Shown piece by piece: positions 26,390-39,927 of a stretch of 64,000 bases of DNA. Within the stretch, counting starts at the first letter, position 1; each line of letters begins with the position of its first letter. The stretch lies in assembly GCA_003640385.1 (NCBI GenBank), contig RCAB01000073.1, positions 62,001 to 126,000 of the forward strand. Direction: 5' to 3'. The notes beneath the pieces were generated by a model, which did not search any database, was not told the origin of the DNA, and saw nothing but the letters and a program-made list of their open reading frames with translations. Position numbers and translations under genes: made by a program. This DNA is from Setaria digitata (Eukaryota > Nematoda > Chromadorea > Rhabditida > Setariidae).

Positions 26390-29300
26390 TGTCCAGCGTT
26401 TGGAACAGATTTGATGACAGTGAAGTGTCAACTGGAAGACTCCAGAAGGGAGACTGGACTAGGACCGGTCGCGACAATTTATATGTGATTATCAGTAGTC
26501 TTCTCCATCGCTTACCATACTGTCCAGCAGGATGAAGGGCGGTCCGCAGATGAATTGCAGTGTCCATAACTGAAATTTAAAAATAAACATCGAACTGCAA
26601 TGAATCAACAATTTTTTGGCATCCCTCAGTCTGAATTCAAAACTCACACTAGCAGTGGAACCTTTATACAAGTTATTTGCACTTAATAGCTAACTACTAC
26701 TAATTAGTTACCAGCCTTGTGACCGTTAAAATTAAAAATAGTATTTGAAAAAAACAAAGTCATTTCCAATTGGGACGTGACTTCTACGCAATTGATTAGA
26801 TAACGGTAAAGCTTCTTAACATACAATGATTAGTCCGAAATTTCTGCGCAATGATATTGAATTAAAGAGAGTTCATTTCTCAAAGATCCTCAACTTATGA
26901 CTGTTGATTTCGAGTTCTACTGATGAGTTTTTAGATATGAACAGTTGGCTTTCAAAATTTTGCAATGGTTACTCTTCTAAACTGCATGGAGATGCAGTAC
27001 TTCTATTCTAAATGCTTGCAGAAATAAAATTCGAAACGAGTTTGCCAAATGATCCACGTAATGTCAACTTACAAATTTCCTTCAATATTTGTTATAACAA
27101 ATGTGTAATTGCTTTTTAAAATATCGAAATGGTGCAGAACGATGGCTGAAATTGAATGAATGAATTTTGACGAATGGTTTAGATCAGGAATTTGCATATT
27201 TTAAATGGCATCAGCGCGATGATAATTGGAAAATGTTTTTCTTCAGAAGCCATTGCTTCCTTTCATCGACTAGATAGATCTCTGTGATGAAAATTATCTT
27301 TTCCATAGATAATATCGTAAGCACTTTTACACTAACATCTGCAACACATTAATTAAAGAGAAATATCAGTAATAATTAGAATGCTGAATTGTTCGAAGTT
27401 CCAGCTGTGCTGTGTTGACAATTTAATTCCTTCACTTGCTAAATATTTTAGACAAAAGATTCTAGTGCTAAAGAAGTAAAGAGTCTGTTTATTTGTACTG
27501 AAAAAATGAATTTCTTTTTAATGCTTTTATTTGTCTCTGAACAATATTGAAGTCCTGATAGTTACTACGGAATTTACTGAGGCAGAGTTTCAAAAAAAAA
27601 AAAAAAAGAGAAAGTAAAGTAAATTAGATACTAGAGTAAAATATAAAATAAATACCAGCCATATATATTTAAAATATTATAGATTTAAAAAAAAAAAAGT
27701 TTACAATTTGTTTGAAATTTTTGTGCAACGACGAACATCTTATTACTTCTGCTAATCCTCACTTGCAACTTTTCAGTTTCTTTATGTAAAAAAAAAAGAA
27801 ACAGTAGGTGAAAAGATGAAGTCAACTAAATTCTTAAGCAATATGTAGAAATTTGCCATCAAATGCAGTCTCTTTTTTTCAGTTCACAATGCTGCTACTA
27901 ATTTCACTATTAATTCAGTATAAACGGTTCAAAGCTGAGAATTCTTTTCCTCAAAAATGCATTTGTTAAAATATGACTTAGTCTTTAAAGTGAATTAAAC
28001 TTTCTAAGACAATAATTAAAGACGCTTTTGCTCCTTCCAGTATGACAATTTCAATTTCTATTCTAAAGGCAATTTAAAGATAAGTTTCTGATACAAAAGA
28101 ATATTAAAATTTATAATCGCATGGAACTGATTTCCTTTGCACTGTACGTACAGGTCATATATTATTTTTTTTTTTTTTTCAAATTTAATGTAGAAAAAAA
28201 GCAGCAAAAATTTTGTTGAAAAAAGTCTTTGTAATTATCAAGTCAAAAGCAATAGTAGATGGGAAGAGTGAATCCGTGAAGGGATTTGCAGCTTTGGGCA
28301 AGAAACTAGTTTTGTAGTTGAATGAATATTGGCAATGAATTTGCTTGAATGAGGTGAGATAACTAACTAAATTTTATGAACTGCTAATCAAATGATTTTT
28401 GTTAAAACGAAATTTATTATAAAATAGGAAAAAGCGAACTGTTGAGTGTAAGTAGTAGCTTGATCCACTTTGTATTTGAAAAATTGAATGCATCCCGTTA
28501 GGACGAAATGCAAATATAACCAAACTTTTCTAGTCAGATTCTGATCAATTATATGCAGAAATACGATGAAATTCAATTGTAGAACGATCATTGCCATGCA
28601 CAAATTAAAAGTTTTATCATTCATTAATCAATCGTATGTGGTAGTAATTCTCTGATGTACTAAGACACTGAACAATTTCCTGCTGAGAAATATTCCATAA
28701 GCAATTATGTTTAAGTCTGGACTAAAAAAATTCTCAACAATAAAATCTTTAGCCATGATAAAGTCCCTGTCCCTTAATTGAAAAACAATTTTGTAAATTA
28801 TTGAGTTTCAAAAAAGCTAGCAAAAAGCTTTTCACATCACTTTATTGATATACCCATCGTGATACTTGTTACATGTATCATTCTTATCTTGAATAGTTTT
28901 AACAGTCAGTGCATTGTTTTAAAACTAAGTTGGTAAAGATTCTCGTAACGTACTGTTGAAAAAGTACTGACAATAACAGAATCCCATTATAGTTGCAGAG
29001 CGATTTTTGGCAGGATAAATTTGTCCCATAAATATTTAGGGATAAACTTTTATATTTTACTGCATTTCATTTGTCGAAATTAAACCAGAAAAATCTAGTT
29101 CAACGAATTAATTCGAGCTACCTCGTTCTGCCGAGCTTTCCATTTCCTCTATCCTTCTTGAAGTTTTGACAGCTTACCGTTTCAGATCTATTCTGCCTGT
29201 ATTCACAGATGTGTATGAATTCAATGTAAAATACCATAGTCATTTTTTGTCCATCCTCTCACATACATATCCATCTTTGAATGTGCACAATCAAAATTTT

Positions 29301-31021
29301 CAACCCGATCAAAATGAAAATTCGTTTTTGACCCTGTAGTTGACGCTGAATGACAAAATGTCACTTGATCTGAAGATATGGTCTTCAGTTAGGTGTATCA
29401 CTTACTTGCATAATTTAAAAGAAAAAAAAGAATAATAATAATAATGACAAGGGAAGAAATTCAAAAAAATAATCTAACAAAGAATCATTGTCGAAAATTT
29501 AAATAAAGAATGACATTCAAATTGAGCGAGCACTTGTATGATTCTTTACAAAGATTTATACTCGGAGTAATAATTATTCAGACTTCTGTAAATACCTTTT
29601 GAAATCAAGTTTCATTAAAACTGTTGAATAATATAAGCCTCAGACTAACTGCAATTTCAGTTAGGAAGTCCGGCTTCGAGCTAAATCAAGTATTTATTCT
29701 ATAATCTCGCTTTTTATCATAATTTTCTTGGATGCATGAATTAGTCCAAGTTTTTTCCCCGGTTATTCTTAATGCGTTTAGTTCTTCCCAATGCTGGTTT
29801 GAAATTTTGTTTTCCGCTTGTATTTATTTATTCATTTTTTTTTTTTTTGAAATGAAATTAAAAAACTTGTTTTTCGAATTTCAGTTTCCAAACTATCGTA
29901 AGATTTTCGAAAATTTGTATTAAGTGGAATTTGCATTCTATCGTACTAATTGTTCCTTCCTGTCCCGTAGTTTTAAAATTTTACTGGCAATTCAGATATG
30001 ATTGCAGTAAGTAATAAATGGCTCCTATTAAGATAGCGAGCAATAGAAATTTACTAATGCTTCAACTCATAAAGCAATCTCGAAAACTAGAATTTTTTTT
30101 TAAACTGGAGCTAGTATTGAAGACAGGAAGTCAAATCTCAAAAGATCACATAAGCTAAAGAATTTTTGAAGAATCAAAGAAAAAGTTGAATTTGTAGAAA
30201 TTTTAATTTAGCGGCTCTATCGTACTCCGTTTTTTTCTGACCATTCTTGCATTCCTGGATTTTAAACAGCTGTAAATTCGCTAGTAGCACAGATCTCAAT
30301 ATAATTCCATCAGATAAAGTGAAAATCACAATTTTAATGCAACCTTCCCGATTAGTGTATTTCAAAATTACGAACTGGTTAAATACCAAAATATAATGGG
30401 ACAGGTGGCCTAAATCCAGGATGCATGTCGGACCATAAATATATCTGCTCCTATTGTAAAGTGGAGAGGAATTACAAATTGTTTAATCTTTCGATTTTAC
30501 AAGCAGCCTTTCAGTAGAAAGGGAAATATTTGACCATTCAATTGAAACAAATAATTTTCAGTGAACAAGAAGAGAAAGCTGTAACATATCGATAGAGAAA
30601 TCCGAATTGAATATTATTAAGTGCAACAAGGGAAGAAATCGGTTAGATACAAGCTGTCAAAATTAGTACTGACAGGAGATTAATAACAACGGTGGTGTAG
30701 CAATAAGTTCAGATCGATTAAATAATAAATTGAATAAGCAATAACTATAAGGAATCTTAGTTTGCTAGCACGAATGATGTTAAGGTAGGATTGGACTAGA
30801 ATGTACAAATTGTTCTCGCTAATACATTTAAATTTTTAAAAATTCAAAGCAATGAATTAACAAAGAATCCGTATGAAACTGTTATGAAAGGTCCGTCAAG
30901 TTATTGTTAATTTGTTCAGCTGCAGGAAGCTGGCAGTTCTGGGTGTACCGCAAAGCTGCAGCAATATTAACTTGGCTGCTTCGTATCTTTTCGAATTGCT
31001 AATTTTAACTTCAAATATTAA
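26390..31021. other. largest intergenic region, 4.6 kb, no gene recognised
   Basis: A/T-rich with scattered A and T tracts (about 27590, 27690, 28165, 29840). ORFs at 28388-28624, 29732-29923 and 30174-30389 lack domains and look like chance. It lies between the divergent DB-module gene and the second kinase, so regulatory sequence is expected but not visible to me. Confidence 0.45.
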
Positions 31022-32757
31022 ATGGGTGAATTAGTGCAACTTGAGATTGGCAGTATTGTGGAAGGATGGAAGATTGATGGAAAACTTGGAGAAGGTGCTT
31101 TCGGCGCTGTCTATGTTTGTTCCAGAGATAACAAGAAATATGCACTCAAGGTTAATTGTTTTTTAATGAACAATTGGATATTTGGAAGATTTGACTAGCT
31201 TAAATGAAAACTCGCTTAAGATAATTTAGGTAGAAAGTATTCATGAAAAAGTTGGCTTCCTGAAAATGGAGCTAACAGTACTGAGTAAGCTTAAGGAGCA
31301 AGATCGCCTGCGACATTTTTGTACCATTGAGGACAAGGGCAAGCACAAAAACTTCTTCTACATTGTTATGACTATGGTTGGAAAATCTTTACAGGTAACT
31401 AACTGCCTTTCTCTTTCTCAACTGCTGTAACAAGGCAAAAGTGAATTTGTTTCTTATCATCATGAGGAATTCACACTACCACTCATTTACCCTTGTAAGT
31501 AACAGGTATAAACAAACTTGTTTTATGTAGGAATTACGATTAGAGGCTCAAAATAAAAAATTTTCACTGGGTACAGCGATCAGTGTTGGCATTAAATGCT
31601 TGGAAGCATTAGAAGATTTGCACAACATCGGCTATTTGCACCGCGATGTCAAGCCGGGTAATTTCGCCATTGGCAGACCCGAAGTCAACGAATTAAGAAA
31701 CGTATTTCTTTCTAAAAAGTTCTCGAGAATTTCCCGAAAGTACAAAACTGGTGAACTAAATGCTGAGAATTTGGCAGGTATACGTACTTGATTTTGGTAT
31801 GGCTCGACTGTATATCCATGAAGATGGCACAATGAGAAATCCTCGAGCGCTAACGGGATTTCGTGGTACCGTAAAGTATGCCCCGTTATCGGCGCATATA
31901 TTACGTGAATTGTGTCGGAAGGACGATGTTGAGTCATGGCTCTACATGGTGGTCGAGCTTACAAATGGGAAGCTTCCTTGGAGGAACATGACGGTGATAA
32001 CTTGAATAATTTGTAATAAGCTTTGTTTAATTAAGTCATTAGCAGTTAATGAATGCGATTTGGAAAAGAATCAAATGGAGATCTTAAAAAATTATTTGCA
32101 ACTTCAGTAAGCAGTAACAGCATAAGATTTCCTTCATTAGAGTGCGGCATCGAATCATTTGGGAATTTCGGAAGCAGCCCATAGAAAAAATAATGGAAGG
32201 AAAATTTCGCTATCCCTCACGCTAAACACCAGATTAACTCGTGACCTGAAACGTCAGATGGCCTTCATATGTAAATTTTAAGGTGCAAATAAGTAATTGT
32301 TTATTTTAGGAAATCAACGCTATCGGTGTATCCAAAAAACAGTGTCGCAGAGACAAAGGCATCAAGAAATTGTTTGGTGGTTGTCCGAGGAAATATGTTG
32401 AAATACTTCAAATATGTGACAGAACGAAATTTTTCGACACGCCTGACTATGAGAAGATTTACAGTTTAATGCGAAATGCTATCCGAGATACCAGGAGTCA
32501 GGTTCAAGAGCTAGTTCAACACATCTTAAGCTAGATTTGAATCTATATACAGTTATAACCAGGACCTGTTTCAGGAGTACCCATACGATTGGGAAAAGTC
32601 AAGTGTAATTACAGAAAGTGACGAACATCGGGCAGATGTCCTAAGTCAATATAAAAGTTCTGCGACCGGCACGCCACCAGCGCCACTGTCACCTCAGAAA
32701 AAAGTAGCTGTCGATAGAGCGAACCAGGAAGCGAATGTAGAGCCGAAGGCTTCATAA
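31022..32757 (+). CDS. CK1-superfamily (TTBK-like) protein kinase, 351 aa, 6 exons
   Basis: Exons 31022-31150, 31230-31394, 31531-31701, 31778-31993, 32310-32501 and 32575-32757; complete, 1056 nt. It starts MGELVQLEIGSIVEGWKI, then the Gly loop LGEGAFGAVYVC, lysine in YALKVES, HRDVKPGNFAIG, VLDFGMARLY, FRGTVKYAPL and RKDDVESWLYMVVEL with LPWR. All catalytic residues are present. The tail after the kinase fold (from EYPYDWEKSS) is short and Ser/Pro/Lys-rich, ending EPKAS. It is paralogous to the kinase at 14258-16076: the intron position after the VAIK exon and the HRD-exon layout are shared. Substrate unknown; relatives in worms are often germline or sperm expressed, which is an inference only. 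Confidence 0.92.
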
Positions 32758-33426
32758 TCATGCAACAGTTCTAATCCTACACACAATATTTGCTAGGAAA
32801 TAAACTTACCAGATCATTTGTTTGGGTGAATTTAAACTGAATGAAAAAGTAATCTTAAACTAAACTGTTAACACAGCACTCTGTGTGATGTTACCTCGTC
32901 TTCAAGCCAAACTTAAAATTAGCGGCAGGATTCCTGAAGTGAAAAGAACAAATGCAGTAATACTCGCCGTTCTTAAGAACTTCTGGTGTTACGGAAGGAA
33001 TACTACTCTAAGATAGCAAGCATTATCCTCCTCGAAGCAGAAACGCGCTTGATGCGTGACCCCCTCACCAACACACGTAACGTTAAAACGTTGAGATCGT
33101 ACATTTGCATACAAGTGATTTAAAATTCAACGGGCCACTGTCCTCCTCTACGCACTTTCTCCGTCTGAGGGCTGAGGTATGATATTTGGAGTTGGGTATT
33201 ACTTTCTGATCAGCGTGTCACTGAGGTTGCTGACTAGTTGATGAGCTGGTATTGTGCAAGTAATCAATCAGTGTTTATGGTGGGACGAAGGGAGAGATGT
33301 CATTCGATTTGTTCCTTAATTTCCAATGAATGAAAATGTCGCGAAGCAAAGGAAGGGACTGTAATTTTTTTCACTTTAATGTTGTAATTTCAGACTTGCC
33401 GGAAGATTCAGTTAGTATTGCCACCG
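32758..33426. other. intergenic kinase-ELAC2 spacer
   Basis: Holds the kinase 3' UTR with AATAAA at 32799-32804, then a somewhat G/C-richer stretch at about 32990-33340 that may be the tRNase Z promoter. Confidence 0.5.
32799..32804 (+). terminator. poly(A) signal AATAAA of the second kinase
   Basis: AATAAA 42 nt after the TAA stop at 32755-32757. Confidence 0.55.
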
Positions 33427-36400
33427 ATGAATGTTAGCTGCACGGACCGTTTCTTCACTACAGAAAAGTATTTCTTCCCGGCTTCTCATTTACAGCATCT
33501 CTTTACTGCAAAAGAAATACCTTTCAGGTCTTTTATCCAGTAATTAAAGATTGAAATATCTGAATGTCTGATTGCATAGTTCTTCGAATTATTGTGGAGC
33601 TGTTTAGGTGCTAGATAAAGATAACGTCACTTCGCAGCAGGTAACTAACAAAAATTCGGAGGTTTATGGAACTGGGAAGTGCACATTTAATTTGAATTTA
33701 TTCTCTTCTATAAGTTATTTACTCTGTTGCTTTCAGTTAAGGGCGAACAAGACACTGAGGAGATAATTCAAGCCCTAAATCGACGAATTAGTGAATACAG
33801 AAAATACCTTGGCAGGTAATCAACTTATAATTACAAATTATTCCCTGACATTTATAATTATAATAAACCCGCTGGAAAAACAGTGATGTTACCGTCGCAG
33901 CTTTTGTAGGAACAGTGGTAATACATATCTTGGTAAGAAAGCCTTGTCTGCTGTGGAAATTTTGGTTAAAGAGTTGGCTGACATACAACAAATGACCAAA
34001 GCAAAAACACCACCAGCAATTCCATGTAGTGTGTCAATTGAGGTTTGTTGAAAAGAAAAAAAAAAAGAGGAAATTAACTTTAAATGATTTAAAGACGTTG
34101 ACAGCATTGAAAGATTGATAGAGTTAAGCTATGTTATGGTATAATAGTTACTGTTTTGTATGCGTAAATCAATATTTCACTGCAGATCATTAGCAATGGT
34201 ACAGCTCATCTTCGACCATGTGTTGTTATCCATACCAATTATAAGGATTACATGTTTAACTGTCCTGAAGGTACTTCACGGTTCCTAGCTGCGAATCGTT
34301 TGAAAGCTATTAATCTTACGGATATCTTCTTTACTAGAGGTAAAATGCTTTGGGCCTGAGTAAATTGCTGGTGTTTAAAAGTCTGAGATATGTCTTAATA
34401 TGACAGCTTCAAACTCGAAAAGCCTTTGTAGAATATTCAAAGCAGCATAGTGGTTTCTACACAGATTCTTTAGATACTTGGGAACATTTTGCCGGTGTGT
34501 CTGGTTTACTCAAAACACCAGTAGCATCATCGTCGTCCAAAATAGAACGAGTTATTAGATTACATGGTTCGCATAATAAGATGAAGTATTTTGAGCTTCA
34601 AAATGATCACACTGATGCTGATTTCCCGTCAACTGTGACCACAAGGGTATTTTTTGTTTTCAGATTTGATGAGACATCTTACTATTGTTGAGAAAAATTC
34701 TGCTTGCTTTCTTAATAGCATTTTCATTGAAATTTTATACCTGTTTTTATGTAGGTTGAATTTCTTTTAAAAAGAAAAAAAATTTTTTCCCGAAAAAATT
34801 GCCTGCAACTCCAATATAGTCGTAGGTTTACTGAAGTGATTTTTTTTCTTTAAATTTCATTTGCTGAATAAATTAATAAGAATACAGTTGTGTCATTTTT
34901 TTATATAATTTGTCGGAATTTAAATAATGTTTTGGTTTGCATGTGGAAGAGCGTCCCCTAAACTGCGGTCTTTACTCGGATGATGCTTTAATTGTACATT
35001 TTATACCGGTATCGACATTTTCTGCTCCTCAGCGATCAATGCAGGAAAAGGTTTTATTTATGTGCTACATAGATTATGAGTTGGACTGAATTATATTTAA
35101 AAATAAAATAAGCACTTTTTATGGAAATAGAAGATATAGGATAGCAAAAATTTTAAAAGAAAAATTATTTTCTTCCAGCTGGATATAGCTTTCCTGGTTG
35201 AATTGAAAGCACCGCAAAGGTCCTTAGACATAAAAAAAATCAAACAGCTCAAAATCCCCGGTGGCCCTCATATGAAGCAGCTGAAGGATGGAATAGATAT
35301 AAGACTACCTGATGGACGTTTTATCAAGGTCCATTTTACAAATTATTTTACTTTATTCTACTGCGAGAATTTTGCGGGTTATTCTTCTTGTAACTAGGCA
35401 TTTTGCTTTATATAAATGATATTTAAACTATTTTGATTTCCCGGCTATATATCAGTTGTTGGCAGCTGTTGTAGTTGCTTTAATCATACAGAAATGAGTG
35501 CAAGGGATTTTTGTGCAATATTGGAAGAAATTAAGAGTTCAAGAGTATTTGGAATCAAAAAGTAGAGTTCATTAGTTTAGCTGGAAAGAATAACTGAATG
35601 GAATCTCATTACAGGCGGAGGATGTTCTGAGCGATTTAAAGGCCAAGCCGATGCATTCCTGCTTGATCGTTGAATGCAGTGATATAAGAAAACTTCCTTC
35701 ATTGCGGAATAATACTTTGCTTCGCGTAACTTTTATTTTTTGATTATTTTAAACCAGGGATGAAAATGAATTTCAGAAAAGTTGAATATGGAAGAATCAA
35801 ATCACCTTATTTCCGTTCTTCAGCTTCTGATAATATTTTTTCTTTCCTTCACGTTTTTATCATCATATTTATATGCTTTTGCAATTTCTTGCTTTTCTTT
35901 TACAATAATATATTATTTGTAGGATTACAACAATGGAAGCAAAATTTTGCGATATATTGTTCATTTTACTGAAAATTCAATACTAAATACTGAGGAATAC
36001 AAAGCTTGGATGACTTCATTTGATGAGAGTGCGGAGCATATTGTTGTCAATGGTACTGGTCCATGCCTCCCTCATATAGAATCCCTATATCGTATCAATG
36101 TTATCTTGAATAACATTTGCCCAAAGTTTTTCCCTCTGTTGTACCCAAAAGGATTCAATGGTACCATCCAACAGGTAACTAGTAATTTTCAATGAATATT
36201 TTATGAGCGTTCACTTTCTGCTCCCACTTATTTGAACTTTTTTTTTTTTTTTTAAGAAAAAAAAAAGCTATTATTGGAAATGAAGAGCATACTTTGCCTT
36301 AGATCTCTTTTAAAAAGAGCGAAGAAAATCTCTGAATTTGGTGTTATGTTTCCCTTTTTAAAATTCCTTCTTTGGGAAACAGAAGCATTCATTTTCTTTT

Positions 36401-39245
36401 CTTCTCTCTTAACTTGACTGATGAAGATTTGCTCTTACTGCATAATTAATTTTGTAATTTTCTTCGTTGTCTTAACGCAAAATAACCTCGATTATTACTG
36501 TAACAACGAAGCTGCTTACTAAAGTGTCTGTTTTAGGATGATGATTGCGAAAAGATCGGTAATTGCTTTTATGCTAGGCCGTTCCAGCGGTTTTTTCTGC
36601 GTAAGCCGGTTAATTTAGAGCCAACACCGCCAAATGTATCACTGATTCTTACTGATTTACTGCTCCAACTTCGCGAAGATCCGATAACTTCCGAAGCCAT
36701 CAATTTATTTACGCGCAGTAAATTATTCATTTTTGCCTATTGAATTTTTCTCTTTTTTTTTTATAAACTCTGGAATTTTTTTTCTTATTGGTAACGAAAC
36801 TTATGTATATTATTGTCATATATGAGCATTATTTATTTCAAAAAGCATTCATTTTTAATTTATTTGCGTTATAGCGAAAGTTTCTTGTGTTTACTTCAAA
36901 AATCTGCAGTCATGCGAGCCTCAGCACTGTATCTAGAGTAATCATAACGTTGTTTTTTTTTTTTTTTTTTTTTTTTTTTTGAGTCGAACATGCTAGAAAG
37001 CTCAGATACTTGGCCTCGAATTTGTTTTCTTGGAACTTCTTCAGCTGTACCTACTAGCTTCCGTAACGTCAGTGCATATTTTCTTCAATTTAACGAGAAT
37101 TCTTGCATATTTGTCGATTGTGGCGAAGGATCGTACGGTTGGTCTCATCTCTGTTCATTTCTTAGTTTCCAATAACCTTTGACAGATCAAAGCTTTTCAT
37201 TGTTAGTTAGAGCCCTAGTTTCATTGAGTGTCTTGGTTCAGCCTATTTTGTCAAACTTTAACATATTTTTAAAACACTAGATTTTTTTCTTGTAACTATA
37301 GCCTCTTCAAAAGTGTGAGATATAATATGTAATTGACTTTCGGACTCCCAAGAATTTTTTTTCCTAAATTCTGTTGGAATGAAGATGTCAGGGTTTTGTG
37401 TATTTAGGTCAATTGCGCATTTTATTTGGTGATAAGGTCTGCGAAGATCTCTTATTGAAATTAGGTGCAATTTTTATCACGCATGGACATCAAGATCATT
37501 ATCATGGAATTTTTACAATTGTTCACTCTCGGAGAGAATTGTTCAAAAAAAGAGGTGCACATTGTATCTTTACTGATCTTTTTTTTATGAGGGAAAATTT
37601 CCTTCACTGAATTTTCTATTTATAATAATTTTCAGGTATAACTTATAAGCCGTTGGTTGTGGCCGCTGGTAATCACGTTTTGAAAGTTTTCCGTGACGTT
37701 GATCGTAGTTTTGGGAATTATACCCGAGATATGCATATTGTTGATATTTCCAAGTTACTGTGGACGTAAGTCTCTTCAAATGGTTTTAAATTCTGTTAAA
37801 TGAGTGAATTGATCATTATGAATTGTTTTTCTTTTGGTCAGTGACTAGTTTTTTTTTTTTTTTCTCTGAAATAGGGGCTTGCAGTTGGGTTCTGGAATTT
37901 ATGTATGTGGAAGGGGTTCATAATCTGGAAAGCTGGTCGTGAAACCTAGCATATTTTTTTCACTAAATGAATAATTCATTTTGCAGACTGTCTCAAGAGA
38001 AGGGAAATTCAGTAGAGGCAGCTGATCTGACTGCTGAAATATCTTCTGAAATTGCTGCTGTAGATCTTGGATTCAAAAATGTTGTTGCAGTTAAGGTCGC
38101 TTTTTGTTCTTTGCTTAGAATTGATTTCTGAGTTCGCGTTGATCTTTTCCTGTAATTTTAATATGCAGTGATTTGTTCAGGAAAAAATGGACGATTTTCG
38201 ATGATGTGTAAAGTGACTAACACACAGTTTCCTTTACTTGATTAGGAAACTTTTTATTTAAAAAATTGTTCTTTCTGAAAATTTTACTTGCCAATTTTAA
38301 GTGTGCTGAAATTTGAGGTGAATCATTCGAGGACTGCTGTTGGTTATGTGTTTACTGATTTGGAAAATCAAAAATTTGTTTTCTCCGGTGATACGATGCC
38401 TTGTGAGCAGCTTGTGAAACATGGGAAGGATGCATTAGTACTTGTTCATGAATCGACTTTTGCAGATGACGAAGAGGTTATTTCTTATTCTATTTAGTGA
38501 AAAGTGTATTGGGGGATAATTAGTCTTCTTCCCCATTGGCATTTGAGATTCTGGAATAATTGGCTGTTACATTCGTTTGTATTGTTATTTTCATATATTT
38601 TTAGGCGCACGCTCTCTATAAAAAGCATAGTACAATGAAACAAGCCTTTGATGTTTCTATAAAGATGGGTGCAAAAAATTTGGTGCTGACACATTTTAGT
38701 GCAAAGTATCCGAAGGTTTACATTCTACAATCTTGACTCAGTTTTTTTTTTTTTTTTTTAGATTTCGTGCGATAGTAAGCTTTATGGAGAAAGATATTAG
38801 TTTCAACTTTTCGTGCTCATTATTATTGATTTGCACGCTTTTTTCTTCATTTAAAGTGTAAAATATATGAAAGAAATTCCACGACACCATACGTTAGGTC
38901 TCTTAATTCATTTTTTCACGTCTTTTATGAATATAATAATAATTGTACTGAATTTAGGTGCCGCCGTTACCAGATTATATTGAAAAAGCAGGAAATGTCA
39001 CCATTGCAATGGATAATATGGTTGTTACACCAAGCGATTTAGCACTTTCGTCACAGTTGATCCCAGTATTTCGTGCAGTCTTTGCAAAAGAAATCATCGA
39101 AATAAGACAACGGTCTTTGAAAAGGCATATTCAAGAGGATATACTTGCTCGAACATTTGTTGACACTCTTGGCGATACAGTAGGGAAGAAGAAAGTATCT
39201 GAAAATCTAAATTTTGTTGATCAAATTTCCACTAGAACTTCGTAA
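33427..39245 (+). CDS. ELAC2: long-form tRNase Z (ELAC2/HOE-1), about 17 exons
   Basis: Confident exons: 33737-33815, 33910-34042, 34186-34339, 34465-34646, 34952-35050, 35179-35328, 35615-35725, 35923-36174, 36537-36717, 36984-37137, 37408-37554, 37636-37765, 37987-38095, 38318-38476, 38605-38715 and 38958-39245. A possible first exon is 33427-33527 (MNVSCTDRFFTTEKYFF, presequence-like), but its phase does not join the next. The enzyme cuts 3' trailers from nuclear and mitochondrial pre-tRNAs. The N-half has the degenerate metallo-beta-lactamase fold (YMFNCPEGTSRFLAANRLK, TDIFFTRG). The C-half has FLGTSSAVPTSFRNVSA, VDCGEG, the zinc motif HGHQDHYHG, FSGDTMPCEQLV, LVHEST, KHSTMKQA and LTHFSAKYP. 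The junction between 36717 and 36984 is out of phase, so one exon or base is unresolved. Confidence 0.88.
36954..36980 (+). repeat. T tract (about 27 T) ahead of an ELAC2 acceptor
   Basis: Uninterrupted Ts running to GAG at 36981-36983, just before the exon with the ATG at 36990. It acts as the polypyrimidine tract and is a likely site of length error in sequencing. Confidence 0.7.
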
Positions 39246-39927
39246 TATTTGATAATCTTTTCTTTTTTCGAATTTCAGCAGGAATAGAATTCAGTAACGG
39301 AAGTAAAGTATTTTAGAACTTAAATCCAGTATTAGAAACAAATAAAGAGTACTGGACTTTGCATGTACGAGTTAGTTGAATTGTCTTAGCTAGTATTAGT
39401 ATTTCCCATTAATGGTTTTTTGGAGACGTCACCTTCGTCGTCATTTATTTACAGTTTTTGGAAATTCTGGAAAAAAAACACAGTATTCGATTTCCTTTAT
39501 GAGAGTGATGTTTTTGTTTTCTGTCACCGTAATTCGGGTAGTATTTTTTGTTATGTTTATTGATTTGTAATGATTTCGCTAAAATTCTCAAGTTTGCACT
39601 TGAATTTTTAATTGTCAAGTTCAAGGGTTGAAAAAGTAAAATTGCTGAAAAAATGTGCTAGCAAATTTTCAAAGTATTCGTTTTTATGGCTGTTAAAGTT
39701 ATATTGTCTCAAAGTAAATATCTGTCGGAAATTCTTTAGTATGTGTATAGAACTCGAGAGAAATTGTATAAATTTTAGTTTTGAATATGTGAGTTTAAAT
39801 TTTAATGCTAACGCGAGGCTTAGAGTGTTTTATTGGTATTGGACGGTGGTATGATAATAGGTTAATGCTGTAAACTGGAGTGCGATTTCAGATTTATTAG
39901 TGTCGATTGTTCTTGACTAAGAAAAAA
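39246..39927. other. spacer between ELAC2 and Asterix
   Basis: 682 bp on the same strand as both neighbours. AATAAA at 39341-39346 lies about 95 nt after the ELAC2 stop. The ORF at 39612-39854 has no domain. The spacing would allow an operon but does not show one. Confidence 0.5.
39341..39346 (+). terminator. poly(A) signal AATAAA of ELAC2
   Basis: AATAAA about 95 nt downstream of the TAA at 39243-39245. Confidence 0.5.
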
